The notes under the pieces were generated by a model. That model did no database searches and was not told where the DNA came from. It was given only the letters and a program-made list of their open reading frames with translations. A stretch of DNA of 64,000 bases from Microvelia longipes (lineage: Eukaryota; Arthropoda; Insecta; Hemiptera; Veliidae), in NCBI GenBank assembly GCA_018340805.1, contig JACMZG010001913.1, positions 8,323,286 through 8,387,285 on the forward strand. The letters are read 5' to 3'. Shown in pieces: positions 10,056 to 21,520 of the stretch (positions are counted from its first letter, which is position 1; each line of letters begins with the position of its first letter). A program made the position numbers and the translations under genes.

Positions 10056-10468
10056 TTAAGAAGGTTGATCATCAAACCAAAACCAAAAACTTTTGGTTTA
10101 AAGCTCTTAACTGTTGTTTTACATATGTTGTAGTGTAACTATATTACTTATATTTCAGAAAAATTTAGTTTGAAGAAGTGACGAAAAAAGTCACTTTTTT
10201 AAGTTAGGAAAAGTTATAATGAAGACAGCAGTCCGAGTTTTGTCAGATTAATTTATTTCATCAGAGCTTTTGCACAAGCGATGCTTGGCATCCTCAGTGA
10301 ATATAATAACAAGTAAACAAAACCATAAACCAATTACAGAAAGCAGAAATAAAAATATACATACCAAACAAGGCAAAAAACAATTCAAAATAAATGCAAG
10401 TTAATATTAAAATAATCATAGCCCAAACTTACAATAAGTAATATTAAACCAAGAGCCCAGGGGTGTAT

Positions 10469-10990
10469 TGTTAATAAAAAGTGTAATGGCTGGAACCGAT
10501 CTCAATTTTTCATACATACCTTCCTGAACAAGGATCTACAATTCTGCCGACTCGTAACGGATGGGTGTCCCAGGCAGAACGCACTTTAGGGGTCAAATTT
10601 ACCACCCAAGTTAATAAAAAGTGTAATGGCTGGAAAAGGGTTTAATTTTTGTAAATAACTTCCTGAACAAGGATCTGCAATTCTGCCAACTCGTATAGGA
10701 TGGACATCCCAGGCAGAACGCACTTTACAGGTCAAATTTACCACCCAAGTTAACAAACAGTGTAATGGCTGGAACCGGTCTCAATTTTTCGTAAATACCT
10801 TCCTGAACAAGGATCTGCAATTCTGCCGACTCGTATCGGATAGGTGTCCCAGGTAGAACCTTTGACCCCTAAAGTGCGTTCTGCCTGGGGCACCCATCCG
10901 ATACGAGTCGGCAGAATTGCAGATCCTTGTTCAGGAAGGTATTTACGAAAAATTGAGACCGGTTCCAGCCATTACACTTTTTATTAACAA
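10469..10990. repeat. 140-bp unit: three direct copies plus one inverted copy
   Basis: Units start gttaataaaaagtgtaatgg at about 10469, 10610 and 10750. Each carries ccttcctgaacaaggatctg and tcccaggcagaacgcacttt. The fourth copy (about 10868-10990) is inverted and closes the hairpin. Confidence 0.9.
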
Positions 10991-11203
10991 AACACCCCTG
11001 GGCTCTTGGTCTATATAGTTATACCACCACATATGTAAAACAACAGTTAAGAGCATCAAACCAAAAGTTTGATCATAAAACCGAAAACTTTACTTATTGT
11101 AAGTTTGGGCTATGATTATTTGTTTTTTGCCTTATTTGGTATGTATATTTTTATTTCTGTTTTTTTTGTAATTGGTTTATGGTTTTGTTTACTTGTTATT
11201 AGA

Positions 11204-11248
11204 TTCACTGAGGATGCCAAGCATCGCTTGTGCGAAATCTCTGATGAA
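11204..11248 (+). ncRNA. Hammerhead-like motif in foldback arm (degenerate)
   Basis: CUGAGGA (11208-11214) fits the CUGANGA core. CAAGC/GCUUG forms a stem II, GAAA follows at 11234-11237, and UUCA (11204-11207) can pair with UGAA (11245-11248). The residue before the expected cleavage site is not U, so activity is doubtful. The other arm (about 10257-10301, minus strand) has lost the GAAA block. Confidence 0.35.
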
Positions 11249-11310
11249 ATAAATTAAACTAACAAAAACTCGGACTGCTGTTTTCATTATTACTTTTCCT
11301 AATTAAGATT

Positions 11311-11952
11311 TCTCGCAGTCCATTAAACTTAATTCTTACACATTTTTAAGACCTGGCTTTTGGACCATTATGTAAGTTCCTCCACACATGTTCAATAAAT
11401 TGTAAGCGTAATTAAAAAAAATGCTTACTAGGATTAATTTAATTGTTTGTTAAATAAAATAAAATAAGAGAGGAGAAAAGAGTAAAACACTTTTATACGG
11501 CATATTACGTCTCTGCCAAATGATATATTACTCTTTGTTTTTGAGAACGAAACATTTTTGGTTATAGGGTGTAGGTTATAATATGTCCCAAGGTTTTCTG
11601 AAAAAAGAGCAATTTTTTCTTTAATAAAGCTTTTCAAGGAAGGTTATAACGGTAAATCATAACTTGCTTGTTTTCCCGAGGTTACAACGAGGCTTATAAA
11701 CTGTTTGTTTTTTGTAGAGGGGAAAAATTCTTTCACATTAAAAAAATGTTAGTTATTTGAAGGAAAGCAATTTTGGTGGAAAAATTGGAGAGGGTTAGAG
11801 ACTGAATGGTTAAATGGCGCGGTTTTATTGCGTTTAGGTTTCATTAAGTTTTTATTAAGTAGATTACAGAGAAAACCAGAGGCCTTGAGCCTCTTGGCCC
11901 TTTCGTGGCCTCGACGCTGTGCCACATGGGTGTTGTCCATCGGCTTGTCATA
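11311..11952. other. No recognised feature
   Basis: Unique-looking AT-rich sequence; no supported gene. Confidence 0.45.
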
Positions 11953-12565
11953 TTTATAGTTTATGTTCAAGATGTTAGAAATTTATAAGATGATTCAATT
12001 CGATGTAAACAAACCAAACGCGGAGGTAATAACCTGACTTATTTATGAATGACGTGTGACGTCATTGCAGGAATCGGTACAGGCGGTCAACATGGAAAAT
12101 ATACTATTTATTCCAGCAATGACGTCAATTCCAGACTATAACCTAACATGTAAAAAAAGATTTCATTCATACATAATTCTGGCGCGGTGGTCCGCATGTC
12201 GGGCAAATCTCCTTTGGATGCATGTTTCCGTGCTTAATAACAATCCTGGTTGGAATGATAATTTTTATAGTTTTTTATATTATATAAGTTTACAACTACT
12301 AATTAAATAATTCTGGCGCGTTCAGTATCAGTTTCTCAATTTATAGTTTATGTTTAAGATGTTAGAAATTTATAAGATGATTCAATTTGATGTAAACAAA
12401 CCAAACGCATTCGGAGGTTATAACCTGACGTTTTTATGAATGACGTGTGACGTCATTGCAGCAATCAGTATACGCGGTCAACATTGAAAATATACTATTT
12501 ATTCCAGCAATGACGTCAATTCCAAACTATAACCTAATATGTAAAAAAAATTGATTTCATTCATA
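11953..12565. repeat. Pair of about 220-bp direct repeats flanking an insert
   Basis: The left copy (about 11953-12172) and right copy (about 12338-12560) share atttatagtttatgtt.aag, gatgtaaacaaaccaaacgc and aatatactatttattccagc. Each copy is internally palindromic: gtgacgtcattgcag and its near complement ttccagcaatgacgtca. The insert between them is the ggcgcggtggtccgc repeat. It could be a tandem duplication split by an insertion, or a short terminally repeated element. Confidence 0.8.
12176..12320 (+). repeat. Dispersed repeat with ggcgcggtggtccgc motif, copy 1
   Basis: It contains aattctggcgcggtggtccg and tttccgtgctt, then tataagtttacaactacta and a partial second attctggcgcg. Two more copies lie in tandem at 23978-24135. 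Confidence 0.75.
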
Positions 12566-12907
12566 AAAACTCTATCAGCTATAAATTCTATCAGCTTGGT
12601 TTATGTTAGTGCCAAATTACCAAAACATTGCAAATTTACAAATGTGTCGAAAAAAGGAAATTTTTTTACATCGAGTTGTGAATGTTAATAGATCAAATCA
12701 AAAATATATAAGATATTTAAATGTAACTTTGTTTACGCGTTAAAATACATTGTAAATTTTAATAAAGTATACCAACCTGAATTTTTTTAAGGATTAATGA
12801 CGTCTTAAACATTTTAAGTACAATAGGGTTCTAAGTATAGTGAGGTTAAATTTTGTACTGAGTTTCATTCAGACTCCCAAAAGCGATTGAAGGTTATACT
12901 TGTATTT

Positions 12908-12996
<89 letters not shown>

Positions 12997-13904
12997 TTAA
13001 GGGGGCTAAAGGCATCTATGCTCATGACGAATGTAGTGAAACTACGAAATCATACTGGTCGAATTCGAAAACTTCTATATAACACACCAATTGTATACTT
13101 GTAATCACATATGTAACCTTCGAAAAGGGTAGCAGATATGAATGTATATTTTACATGGGACCAAGTACGTTTCTAATTAGCTAAGCCCTATCTAATCATA
13201 TGCTACCACCCATAAAATACAATAATATTACTTTAAGTTACAACTGCATCATAAAAAAATTAACCTTATGTTACGATGTTTTAAATTGAACAGAGTTAAT
13301 ACTAAAAAATTTAATTTTTCATTTGTTTCTTCTTCTTTTCCCAACCATTAATAGAACAAGTATTGTTTTAACAAACTTTTCGTTACGTTTCCCCACAGGA
13401 AAGTTGTTTTAAAAACAAAGTTTTTAAATATTTCAACTAAAGTTTTTTTTATTTTATATTTGAAATGTGACTGACTAGATGAAGAGTTGAATTTACAACG
13501 AAGTTATGATTATATTTTATTGTAAATTTACATCGTAATACCTTATATAGTTATTTCTTGTTCTTTTTTTTTATTATGACCAATAAATTTTATTTTACAA
13601 TTTATAAAGTTTGAAAGAGTTTTATGAATGCATTAAAATTGCTTGACAGACATTCAGTATAGTTTTCTACGCGTCAAATATTGTTTTTATTAAAACGAAA
13701 AATTTTTTACTAAAAATAAAGTATTATTTTTTTATTTAAAAAAGGGTATTTTTATTTAAAAAAAATAACTTTTTGGTTATTTTTTAATTTAAAAACTTTT
13801 ACAAGGTTAAGCAAAAAACTGGAGTAATTAGCTAATTTTGTTTATTTTCATAAATTTTTAACTAAATTTATTTTTCGAAAAATTGTTTATAAAGTGGGAC
13901 TGAG
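12566..13904. other. AT-rich, includes (AT)n at 12910-12998
   Basis: Only a long AT microsatellite is recognisable. Numerous A and T homopolymers. No gene supported. Confidence 0.5.
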
Positions 13905-14290
13905 TCTATAAGCTACGGCCCCCACATCGTCTCGGCATCACAATGTCTCAATACTATATACCGTCGAGACTTTTTGAAACAGGTTTCAACGCGGTATCGA
14001 CACTTAAATGTCTCGACACGACGATACATCGACACATGGAGCAGTTAAAAGTGTCGAAGATTTATAGAGCCCAGACATCGTGATGTCGAGACTACGTAGG
14101 AACTTGAACGCGGTTCCCTCTGTCTGTCGATGTTACGTAGTGTCGAGACTATCACATGACATGTGTCGTTGTAACTTAGAGTTTGTACAGGACAATTCTA
14201 CGTAAGATCAACATATGTGTCGACGTTGACGCGTCATCGTGATGTCGAGGCCCAAGGCCTATCGTATAACCTGTTTCAAATGTCCCACGT
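13905..14290. repeat. TCGA-dense, GC-richer island
   Basis: About ten TCGA tetramers fall within 330 bases, mostly in gtcgagac- or tcgacac-type octamers in both orientations, framed by tttgaaacaggtt (13973) and its complement (14268). It looks like a small inverted-repeat element or a short palindromic repeat cluster. No reading frame. Confidence 0.5.
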
Positions 14291-14347
14291 CATGAAATAT
14301 AGGTGTTTTTTCAACTAATTGGACAGAATGGGTGTTAAGCTAAATAT

Positions 14348-14467
14348 CATGAGTTGAGGTGTTTCAACTCGTGTAATACAGTTAATTCATGAGTTGAGGT
14401 GTTTCAACTCGTTTAATACAGTTAATTCATGAGTTGAGGTGTTTCAATTCGTGTAATACAGTTAAAT
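14348..14467. repeat. 40-bp tandem repeat, three units
   Basis: The unit starts tcatgagttgaggtgtttca. Each unit contains the hairpin gagttga...tcaactc. Three near-identical copies. Confidence 0.9.
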
Positions 14468-14565
14468 CGTGAGTTTAGGAATTCATTATTTAGTTATTCA
14501 TCTTGGAACTGTTCCATCATTCGACATTCGTCATCATTAATGGCTCGACATAATGTCATGTCCCA

Positions 14566-14606
14566 CTCTGTTTCGTTACGTCTAACTCACCAGGGCGCCG
14601 ACAGAG
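14566..14606 (-). ncRNA. Hammerhead motif, core mutated
   Basis: Same layout as 14899-14939 but with CUGGUGA in place of CUGAUGA, which should abolish cleavage. Stems II and III are kept. Confidence 0.55.
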
Positions 14607-14898
14607 CCTGAACTCATGAGCCTAATGAGTACTCATGGGCCTGTATCATTCTGTTGAATGATACAGAGCCTGAACTCACTCTGACCTTTAATTAATTCCG
14701 AAGAATATAATGTGAAGTACTTACCAGAGACGAGCGGTGCTCTCTTACCGCCATCATGCATGGCAAGCAAAACATACATCATTTGATACTACCGAGTTTT
14801 GCAAAACATAAATAGTTGACACAATATAATTGTGCGAGCGACACCTAGAAAATGTGACAAGCAAAAAATGCATGATGTAACTGCAAAATGAGTTCAGG

Positions 14899-14939
14899 CT
14901 CTGTCGGCGCCCTGATGAGTTAGACATAACGAAACAGAG
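14899..14939 (+). ncRNA. Hammerhead ribozyme motif, core intact
   Basis: CUCUG (14899-14903) pairs with CAGAG (14935-14939) as stem III. UC (14904-14905) completes the GUC cleavage triplet. GGCGCC (14906-14911) is the stem I sequence, CUGAUGA is at 14912-14918, GUUA/UAAC (14919-14922, 14927-14930) is stem II with loop GACA, and GAAA is at 14931-14934. All invariant core bases are present. Stem I has no loop, being a self-complementary hexamer, so it could pair only between two molecules or two adjacent units. Confidence 0.65.
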
Positions 14940-15065
14940 TGGGACATGACATTATGTCGAGCCATCAATGATGACGAATGTCGAATGATGCAACAGTTCC
15001 CAGATGTAGCATTGCATTTTGCTTGTTACATTTCCTAGGTGTCTCTCGCACAATTACATTAGTCA

Positions 15066-15671
15066 ACAAGTTATTTCATAAATTAACTAGTTATTTCATG
15101 GAAGAACTAATATTCCATAAAATATCGGATAATATTTCATCAAATCACGTTTTACCGTCAGATTCGGAAATTTACTAAAATCGTGTTTCTTTATAAAATT
15201 TTGTATAAAATGCTTTTACTGTTTTTGGTATCATATCTAGTTGTAATAGATAGCTTAAAATTAAAGAATAACATTTATTTATAACGTTACGTAAGGAAAC
15301 ATTCAATGTAACAATACATAATCAATACAACTCAAGTTAACAGTGCACGCCAACTAATTCCAATTCCCAACAAAGGAAATTGGTCTTTTCACGTAAATTG
15401 CATGAATCTTATTTTACGTTTTTTTGGAAGAAGAATAGAAATATAGAAATTAAACAAAGAAAAAAGTGTTTAAATCAGGTATATTCATAAGAAAAACATA
15501 AAAAGGGTAACAGTAATATTGGTAGGAGGGAGAATTGGTGTTCGGAAACATTTCACAACGCAATGCTTCCAATTATAGAAATATTTGTGTAACTTATAAG
15601 AACAACATACAAAACTATCTACAACATTAAATAGTTTAGTTTTCATCCTAAATAATTTAGACATCTTTTTC
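15066..15671. other. No recognised feature
   Basis: AT-rich with no supported gene. Confidence 0.45.
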
Positions 15672-15752
15672 TATTGAGTACTTTTCCTCATTTATACCGT
15701 AGGTATGTAGGAAATGTTTTGTGTTTGTAAAATAATCCGAAACCGGGATTTT
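15672..15752 (+). repeat. Composite 5S-related repeat, head fragment only
   Basis: It has cttttcctcatttataccgt, then taggtatgtaggaaatg and ccgaaaccgggat. The 70-bp tandem array that follows begins where the composite body should continue. Confidence 0.75.
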
Positions 15753-15789
15753 GGACCCTATGCTGCAAATTTGGACCCTACGCAAGTTT

Positions 15790-16000
15790 GGAGCTAGGCA
15801 CAATTTTGGATTTTGTTTAGACCAAACAAAAGTTTTGGTTTTGTTTTTCCCAACAAGAAATTTTGAATTTTGTTTGGACCAAAAAAAATGTGGTTTTGTT
15901 TTTCCCAACAAAAAATTTTGGATTTTGTTTGGACCAAAAAAAATTTGGTTTTGTTTTTCCCAACAAAAAATGTTGGATTTTGTTTGGATCCTAGGCTGCA
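15790..16000. repeat. About 70-bp tandem repeat, three units
   Basis: The units are ttggattttgtttggacc, a purine run, then ggttttgtttttcccaaca. Frames crossing it give artefact proteins rich in Phe, Gly and Pro or Lys and Asn. Confidence 0.9.
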
Positions 16001-16724
16001 AATGTTTTTTCTTAACTTAAATAAATACCTTAAAACTATAACAATAAAAATTTAAACTATAAATTTTGGAATGCCCAAAACTTTGATTGACAACATACCT
16101 GTGACTTTGTGTCCTCGTGATAAACGCGTCGCTGTTTCCACAATAAATTCAATCCAAGCCTAGAATCAATAAAGGTTGTGTGAATAAAAGTCCCTTTAAA
16201 GGCAATATTGTAAGGAAAAAATTACGGGGGGAAGAGGGAGGGGGGCAAAGACGGGAAGCTAAGTTGGAAAATCAGGATTTATAGTGGATAAATTTATTGG
16301 GGGTAAAGCTATGGATCATATTTAAAAATTCATAATAAAAAAAATTGGGCTGAAACCCCCTCCCACTTAAAATGAAATAAATGCTCTACGATCCTTTTCC
16401 TTTTTATACCTTTAAAGGTAAAAATTATGAAAGGGTATTTCCTGAAGAAAAAATTATATTAAATAAAAGATGAGAATTTGTTTTAACTACAAATTCTCAT
16501 CGTTTGACAATTTTCAGTTTCTTTGGAGGATAAATTTATTAGGTGTTTATAATTTATGGTTTTCTTAAAGGGAGGCATAATTGCTTTTTATGTAATTACT
16601 ATGTAAATTTGAAAATTGATAGTAAAAAGATTTTCTGATATAATAGAGCTATAAAAGCTTCTTTGGTATTTTAAAAATGATTGGATTAGCCTTACTGTGT
16701 GAGTTTTTGTTTTGCAACCCATAA
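16001..16724. other. No recognised feature
   Basis: AT-rich sequence; no supported gene or repeat boundary. Confidence 0.45.
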
Positions 16725-17580
16725 TTCACCATTTTACTTGGTTTTAACACCATTATACACAATTATACATTAGCCTTACAGTGCACAGTTCTGTTTGCAA
16801 CAAATAATTCACCATTATACATTAGCCTTACAGTGCACAGTTCTGTTTGCAAACAAATATTCACCATTTACATTAGCCTTACAGTGCACAGTTCTGTTTG
16901 CAACAAATAATTCACCATTATACATTAGCCTTACAGTGCACAGTTCTGTTTGCAACAAATAATTCACCATTATACATTAGCCTTACAGTGCACAGTTCTG
17001 TTTGCAACAAATAATTCACCATTATACATTAGCCTTACAGTGCACAGTTCTGTTTGTAACAGTTCTGTTTGCAACAAATATCACCATTATACATAGCCTT
17101 ACAGTGCACAGTTCTGTTTCAACAAATAATTCACCATTATACATTAGCCTTACAGTGCACAGTTCTGTTTGCAAAAATAATTCACCATTATACATTAGCC
17201 TTACAGTGCACAGTTCTGTTTGCAACAAATAATTCAACATTATACATTAGCCTTAAGTGCGATTTTCTGTTATGCAACAAATAATTCACCATTATAAATC
17301 AGTCGTATAGTGTTACTTTCTGTTTAACAACCACTAATTCACCATTATACTTTTTTATATCACCATTATATTTTAGCCTCACAGTGCGACTTTCTGTTAT
17401 GCAACTAATAATTCACCATTATACTTTTTTATATCACCATTATACATTACCATTACAGTGTTACTGTCTGTTTAACAACCATTTCACCTTTATAATTTTT
17501 TATATCACCATTATATATTAGTCGTACAGTGTTACTTTCTGCTTAACAATCACTAATTCACAATTATAATTTTTCTCTTT
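16725..17580. repeat. 52-bp minisatellite, about 15 units
   Basis: The unit is ttcaccattatacattagcc, ttacagtgcacagttctgtt, tgcaacaaataa. Central units (16790-17240) are nearly identical. Edge units are diverged and carry indels, the usual pattern of unequal exchange in the middle of an array. Confidence 0.95.
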
Positions 17581-17589
17581 TTTTTAAGT

Positions 17590-17720
17590 ATATCGGAAAA
17601 GATTTGTGTTTAGAAAAATGTCGAAACCGGGATTCTACATAAATTATTCGTTTCAGGTCTTTTATGACCTCCTGAGTGATTTTTACGAATTTCAAACTAA
17701 CTTAGGTTAATAGTTTGAGA
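17590..17720 (+). repeat. Composite 5S-related repeat, head fragment
   Basis: It has aagtatatcggaaaagatttg, cgaaaccgggat, attattcgtttcagg and gacctcctgagtgatttt, as in other heads. The body is missing; unique sequence and IR-A follow. Confidence 0.7.
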
Positions 17721-17892
17721 ACAACGGTTGATCCCACCTAAGGTTGTACTTGCAAAGGTATCCTTGATTAGTCGAAAGGCTCTTCGGGCTTTTAGCGATT
17801 TTTAGCAAACTATTTAGTCCAATAGCCAGGCCTGAAAAATGTGACTCATTTTGTTCTACTTCAAATCAAATTTTTCTGAAAAATATAACTTT

Positions 17893-18445
17893 AATTATTT
17901 AGGTGAAGGATAGTCTGCCTATCCAGAGTAGAACCCTTTGTATGAATGCGCTCTCTAAAAATATGAGAAAAACGCACAAATTCAAGTTTTCTTGTAATAA
18001 GTGGTTCCCTGTAAGTCGTGTGCAAGACTTGAAGAAAACTTTTTTTAAAGCTGATAAAATTTTCAATAAAACGAGTGTTTTTCGTCAAATTCGGATAAAT
18101 ACAACTTAAGTTATGACATTAGTTAAATGGCAGAAAAAATGCACAAAAAGTCCATATTTTTTTAATGAAATTGGCTGACTGTATACATTAACCATTTTTT
18201 TAGTGTTTTTGAAAGAGCTATAACTTTGGTTTCAGTTATCAAATTTTGATGATAAAACACTCGTTTTACAGAACATTTTATCACCTTTAAAAAATGCTCT
18301 TTTCATGTTTTGCACACGACCCACAGGGAACCACTTATTTCAAGAAAACTGAAATTTGTGCAACTTTATACAATTTTGAGCATGCGCAATCATATGAAAG
18401 GCTCCACTCTGGATAGGCAGACTATGCTTTTCCTTCATAGTTTAA
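17893..18445. mobile_element. Inverted-repeat element, family IR-A copy 2
   Basis: The left arm (17893-18115) and right arm (about 18195-18445) are imperfect inverted copies. They share ctgcctatccagagt, tggttccct, gtcgtgtgcaa and aaaacgagtgtttt with the element at 9.6-10.05 kb. Spacer about 80 bases. No coding capacity. Confidence 0.8.
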
Positions 18446-18534
18446 GGTATATTTTCAGAAATATGTGGTTTAAAGTAGTACAAAATGAGTCACATTTTTT
18501 CAGGTCCGGCTCTTGGACTATTAATGTTAGCAAA

Positions 18535-19105
18535 AAAAATCGAAACCGAAATATTACCTGAATTATCCGTTTTATGTGTTTTTGAGACCACTTAAGTGGT
18601 TTTTACAAAGTAGTCAGTCAGTATGTCGTGTGTCTGTTGTCATCGTATCTCCCAGTGTATTTATGATATAAAGTTGAAACTTGATACAATAATCAATCTT
18701 TGGGTCTACTATCTAGTAGTTGAGCAATCCGGAAATTGTTTTTTATGAAGTCATTAACCGAAAATAATGACTCAGCAAAATTGATCGATCAGTTTGAGAT
18801 TATTAAAGATATTAAAGAGCATATTAAAGTCATATTAGAGTCATATTAAAGAGCAACATATGTATCAAGTTTCATCTTTGTAATAGCATTAGCTTCATTT
18901 TTAATGGAATGAATTGTATACGATTTTTTAAACTTTGAATTTTGGTTAGATTATTTGAGTTGAAATTTAATACAAATATACCTTTATGTAATAAATAAAA
19001 ATTCTATTTTTTTTATGTTTCGTTTCAATTAAGAAAGTATATCTACGCTTTTTGTTGGATCATAAAAGTTGAGTCATAAACTATGTCAGATCTTGATCAG
19101 TGCTA
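18535..19105 (+). repeat. Composite 5S-related repeat with decayed 5S block
   Basis: Order: cgaaaccgaaatattacctg, gtttttgagaccacttaagt, gtctgttgtcatcgtatctc, gaagtcattaaccgaaaata, ttatttgagttgaaatttaa and then ttgttggatcataaaagttg (19052-19071). The box C part of the 5S block is lost. Orientation as at 57-58 kb. Confidence 0.75.
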
Positions 19106-20856
19106 AAATAAAAGTAGGAGATTAGAGTGAAAATTCATTTTTTTATTTCTTACAGCTCGGATTCTAATTGATAGATTTTGACTAAACTTTAAACTTAGAA
19201 TGCTCATAGGTCTGAGTAGTCACTTTCAAGTCTAATCGCGACCCGTTCGAAAATAATATGGGTTTAGTGCAACCCTAAATTTAAGTATTTTCAGATTGGA
19301 ATCTAATCGATGTATCTTGACTTAACTCTAGATTTAAATGACCCATAGGTCATATTCACCACATTATTTGTCTCAACGAAATTCCTTCTCAAATAACAAT
19401 AGGTGTTTATTGCATTGTTCAATTCACGGCCTATTTTGTTAAGAATATTATTGTATTCTCATTAAAAGTCAAAACACACGATTCAAGAATTCTATTCTTG
19501 ATCGTCAACTTATTGAAACAAGGAACTTACCAAGCAATCATAAAGCACAGCTTGAGAATCGCCAGATAGAAAAAAACGTCTTAAACAAGGAATTTCCTTG
19601 CTGTAACAGCTGTTAACAACTTTAATTTGTTGAAGTCCTCAAAGAAATAATTAATAATTTGTAGTTTAATAAATACAATATTTGCTGAACGAAGCTCGGG
19701 TATCACTGCAAATAAATTATAAAAAAAGCAACCTATAGACATGAGTAATCGTAGCGGGTTAAAGGCCCACGGAACGTCAAGGGACCAAAAAGAAGGGACA
19801 CCTTCTTTTATTTTACCATTTTCCACTTTTAAATGTTGTGGTAAAAGGGGAAGATTTTCTATTCCAATCTTTGAATAATTTATATAATCATGTTATCTAA
19901 AATCTTTTAAAATGGATTAAAAAAAAGGAAAACTCCTAAAAAAGTTAATCTATATTCATTTTCCGTTATCTTTATCACGAAAAGGTGTTAATATTACCCA
20001 CTTGAAACGTTCATTTTACATCTTTTCACCAGAAAACACTTTTTTAAAAAATGAATATACATAACGCTTAAAGCATTTTTTCAAGTACGAAGATGAAAAG
20101 GGGCAAAGATAATCTCAAGCACAAAGTCCGAGAAGGAAAAATTGCTTCAACTTTATGACCTCTTTTAAACTTACAAAAGAAAAAAGAAAAATTGTCACTT
20201 TTGGTTCTTGTCTATAAAAAAAAACCTTAAGAGTGCAGAATTTTTCTTTGCCTTTATAAAAGGAGGATGGAAAAAGGGACTTTAAAATAGTTACCTAAAG
20301 AAGCTTAAGGAGATCTGAAAGGAGTTAAAAAGAGTTGGTAAAAAATAAAAAGACCAAAAAAGGTTAAAAAGGAGCAGAGACAAACCTTATTCGGACTGTT
20401 TAAAAATTGATGCTTTTTTATGTTTCAGAAAACGAAGGAAGGAAGCCAGGTATCTTTGTTTGTTTTTTTTGTTCTTTGTTAATATTTTAAATTGTAGGTT
20501 AGCACTTGAGACAAGAAAATATGCATTGTTGTTGACAATAAAATACGCTTTGAGATCAACTAAATCTAAATCTAAACTGAATCTACGGCTCACTATGTAG
20601 TGAAACGCGACATAATGTTTTTATAATTTATTATAATTAAGATTAGGGTGAAATGGATGGGACTAAAAGCAGGGGCATATCATGTTATATGAGCGCGCGT
20701 GCGCATTATACAGCTTGTTTTTTAATTCACCAACAGCTCACCGATGTTTGGAATTACTTGGAATCAAGAACCTATGCTGAACTAAATTGTTTAACAAAAA
20801 ATAAACGATGAGATTAATTGTCCAGAAATTAGGAATCAGATCTGTTATAAGACTTA
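19106..20856. other. Mostly unrecognised; old direct duplication near 19145-19370
   Basis: Two diverged copies of an approximately 110-base segment (gattctaattgatagatttt versus gaatctaatcgatgtatctt) lie in tandem. The rest is A-rich with no supported gene. Confidence 0.45.
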
Positions 20857-20937
20857 GGCCCGTATTCAAAGACATTTTCCTAACATTCTCCTTGTTCCTT
20901 AAGGAGAATGTTAGGAAAATGTCTTTGAATACGGACC
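20857..20937. mobile_element. Hairpin MITE-like element
   Basis: Positions 20861-20893 and 20901-20933 are exact reverse complements (33 bp) around a 7-base loop (gttcctt). Pairing continues outward with a mismatch (ggcc/ggacc), and TTA flanks both ends. The start ggcccgtattcaaagacatt looks like MITE termini seen in many animal genomes. The fold also resembles a microRNA precursor. Confidence 0.8.
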
Positions 20938-21520
20938 TTATACTCATAATACTAGATGTAAAGATATTTTTACTATACCTTTACTCATACTAATGTTAGG
21001 GCAGCTGAGTAGAGCAAAATAATTAAAAAACAAAAATGAATAAAAAGAATATCCCAATATTTCTCACAACTTGGTTTAAGTGTCAGGATAGGAGGGAGCT
21101 ACACATAGTTGGTATTTCTAGAAAACCGTTTATAACTCCTGTCCTAACACTAAGTATGGCTATACTTATAGATAGTATATGGCTATCAACTATTTTGATA
21201 GAACTCTGAGAAGTGCGAACCGGTTAAACCAGCAAAATAATATTAATATTCTCACTTGTACTGAGAAACAGCTCAAAAACCATTTCTTTATCAAGAAATA
21301 ATCACTTAGTATTATTATAAAGATTATCTTATAAGATAAGATAAAGAAGATTATTATTATTATTATTATAATTATAAGTAATAATTATAAGTTAGTAATA
21401 GTAGTGATAGTAGTTAGTAATAGTAGTAATAGTATAGTAGTAATATAGTAAGTAGTAATAATATAGTAATAATTATAATTAATATTAGTAATAATATGAT
21501 TATTATTATTATTATTATAT
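20938..21520. other. TAA/TAG-rich sequence with small inverted repeat
   Basis: An imperfect inverted repeat (agtgtcaggataggag with ctcctgtcctaacact, 21079-21160) precedes a (TAA/TAG)n-rich tract at 21330-21520. Nothing else seen. Confidence 0.55.

Larger units (their letters stand above)
10195..11310. mobile_element. Large foldback element (about 1.1 kb) with internal tandem repeats
   Basis: The outer arms (about 10195-10480 and about 10985-11310) are inverted copies containing cagcagtccgagttttt, gatgccaagcatcgcttgtg, acaaaaccataaaccaatta and agcccaaacttacaataagt. Inside them lie three direct units of about 140 bp and one inverted unit. A block gctcttaactgttgttttac lies outside the left arm (10104) but inside the right one (about 11050), showing rearrangement. 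The arms carry a hammerhead-like motif. It may be derived from a Penelope-like element. Confidence 0.8.
14500..15065. mobile_element. Hammerhead-bearing element (family HH), inverted pair
   Basis: A minus-strand unit (about 14870 down to 14500) is followed head-on by a plus-strand partial unit (14889-15065). Shared blocks are gaatataatgtgaagta, gacgagcggtgctctcttac, ggctcgacataatgtcatgt, gggaactgttccatcattcg-like and gtgcgagagacacctag. The same unit occurs at 29.4-29.9 and 56.0-56.3 kb. Each unit contains ctctgtcggcgccctgatga, the hammerhead motif. In the minus unit a 44-bp insert with its own hairpin lies between two copies of gagttcaggctctg (about 14607-14665), next to the expected cleavage site. 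No protein is encoded. Confidence 0.8.

Noticed and set aside
17002..17284. Repetitive protein encoded by the 52-bp minisatellite
   Set aside because: 52 is not a multiple of 3, so the frame changes with every unit and exists only because units lack stops. No conserved peptide repeat in one frame.
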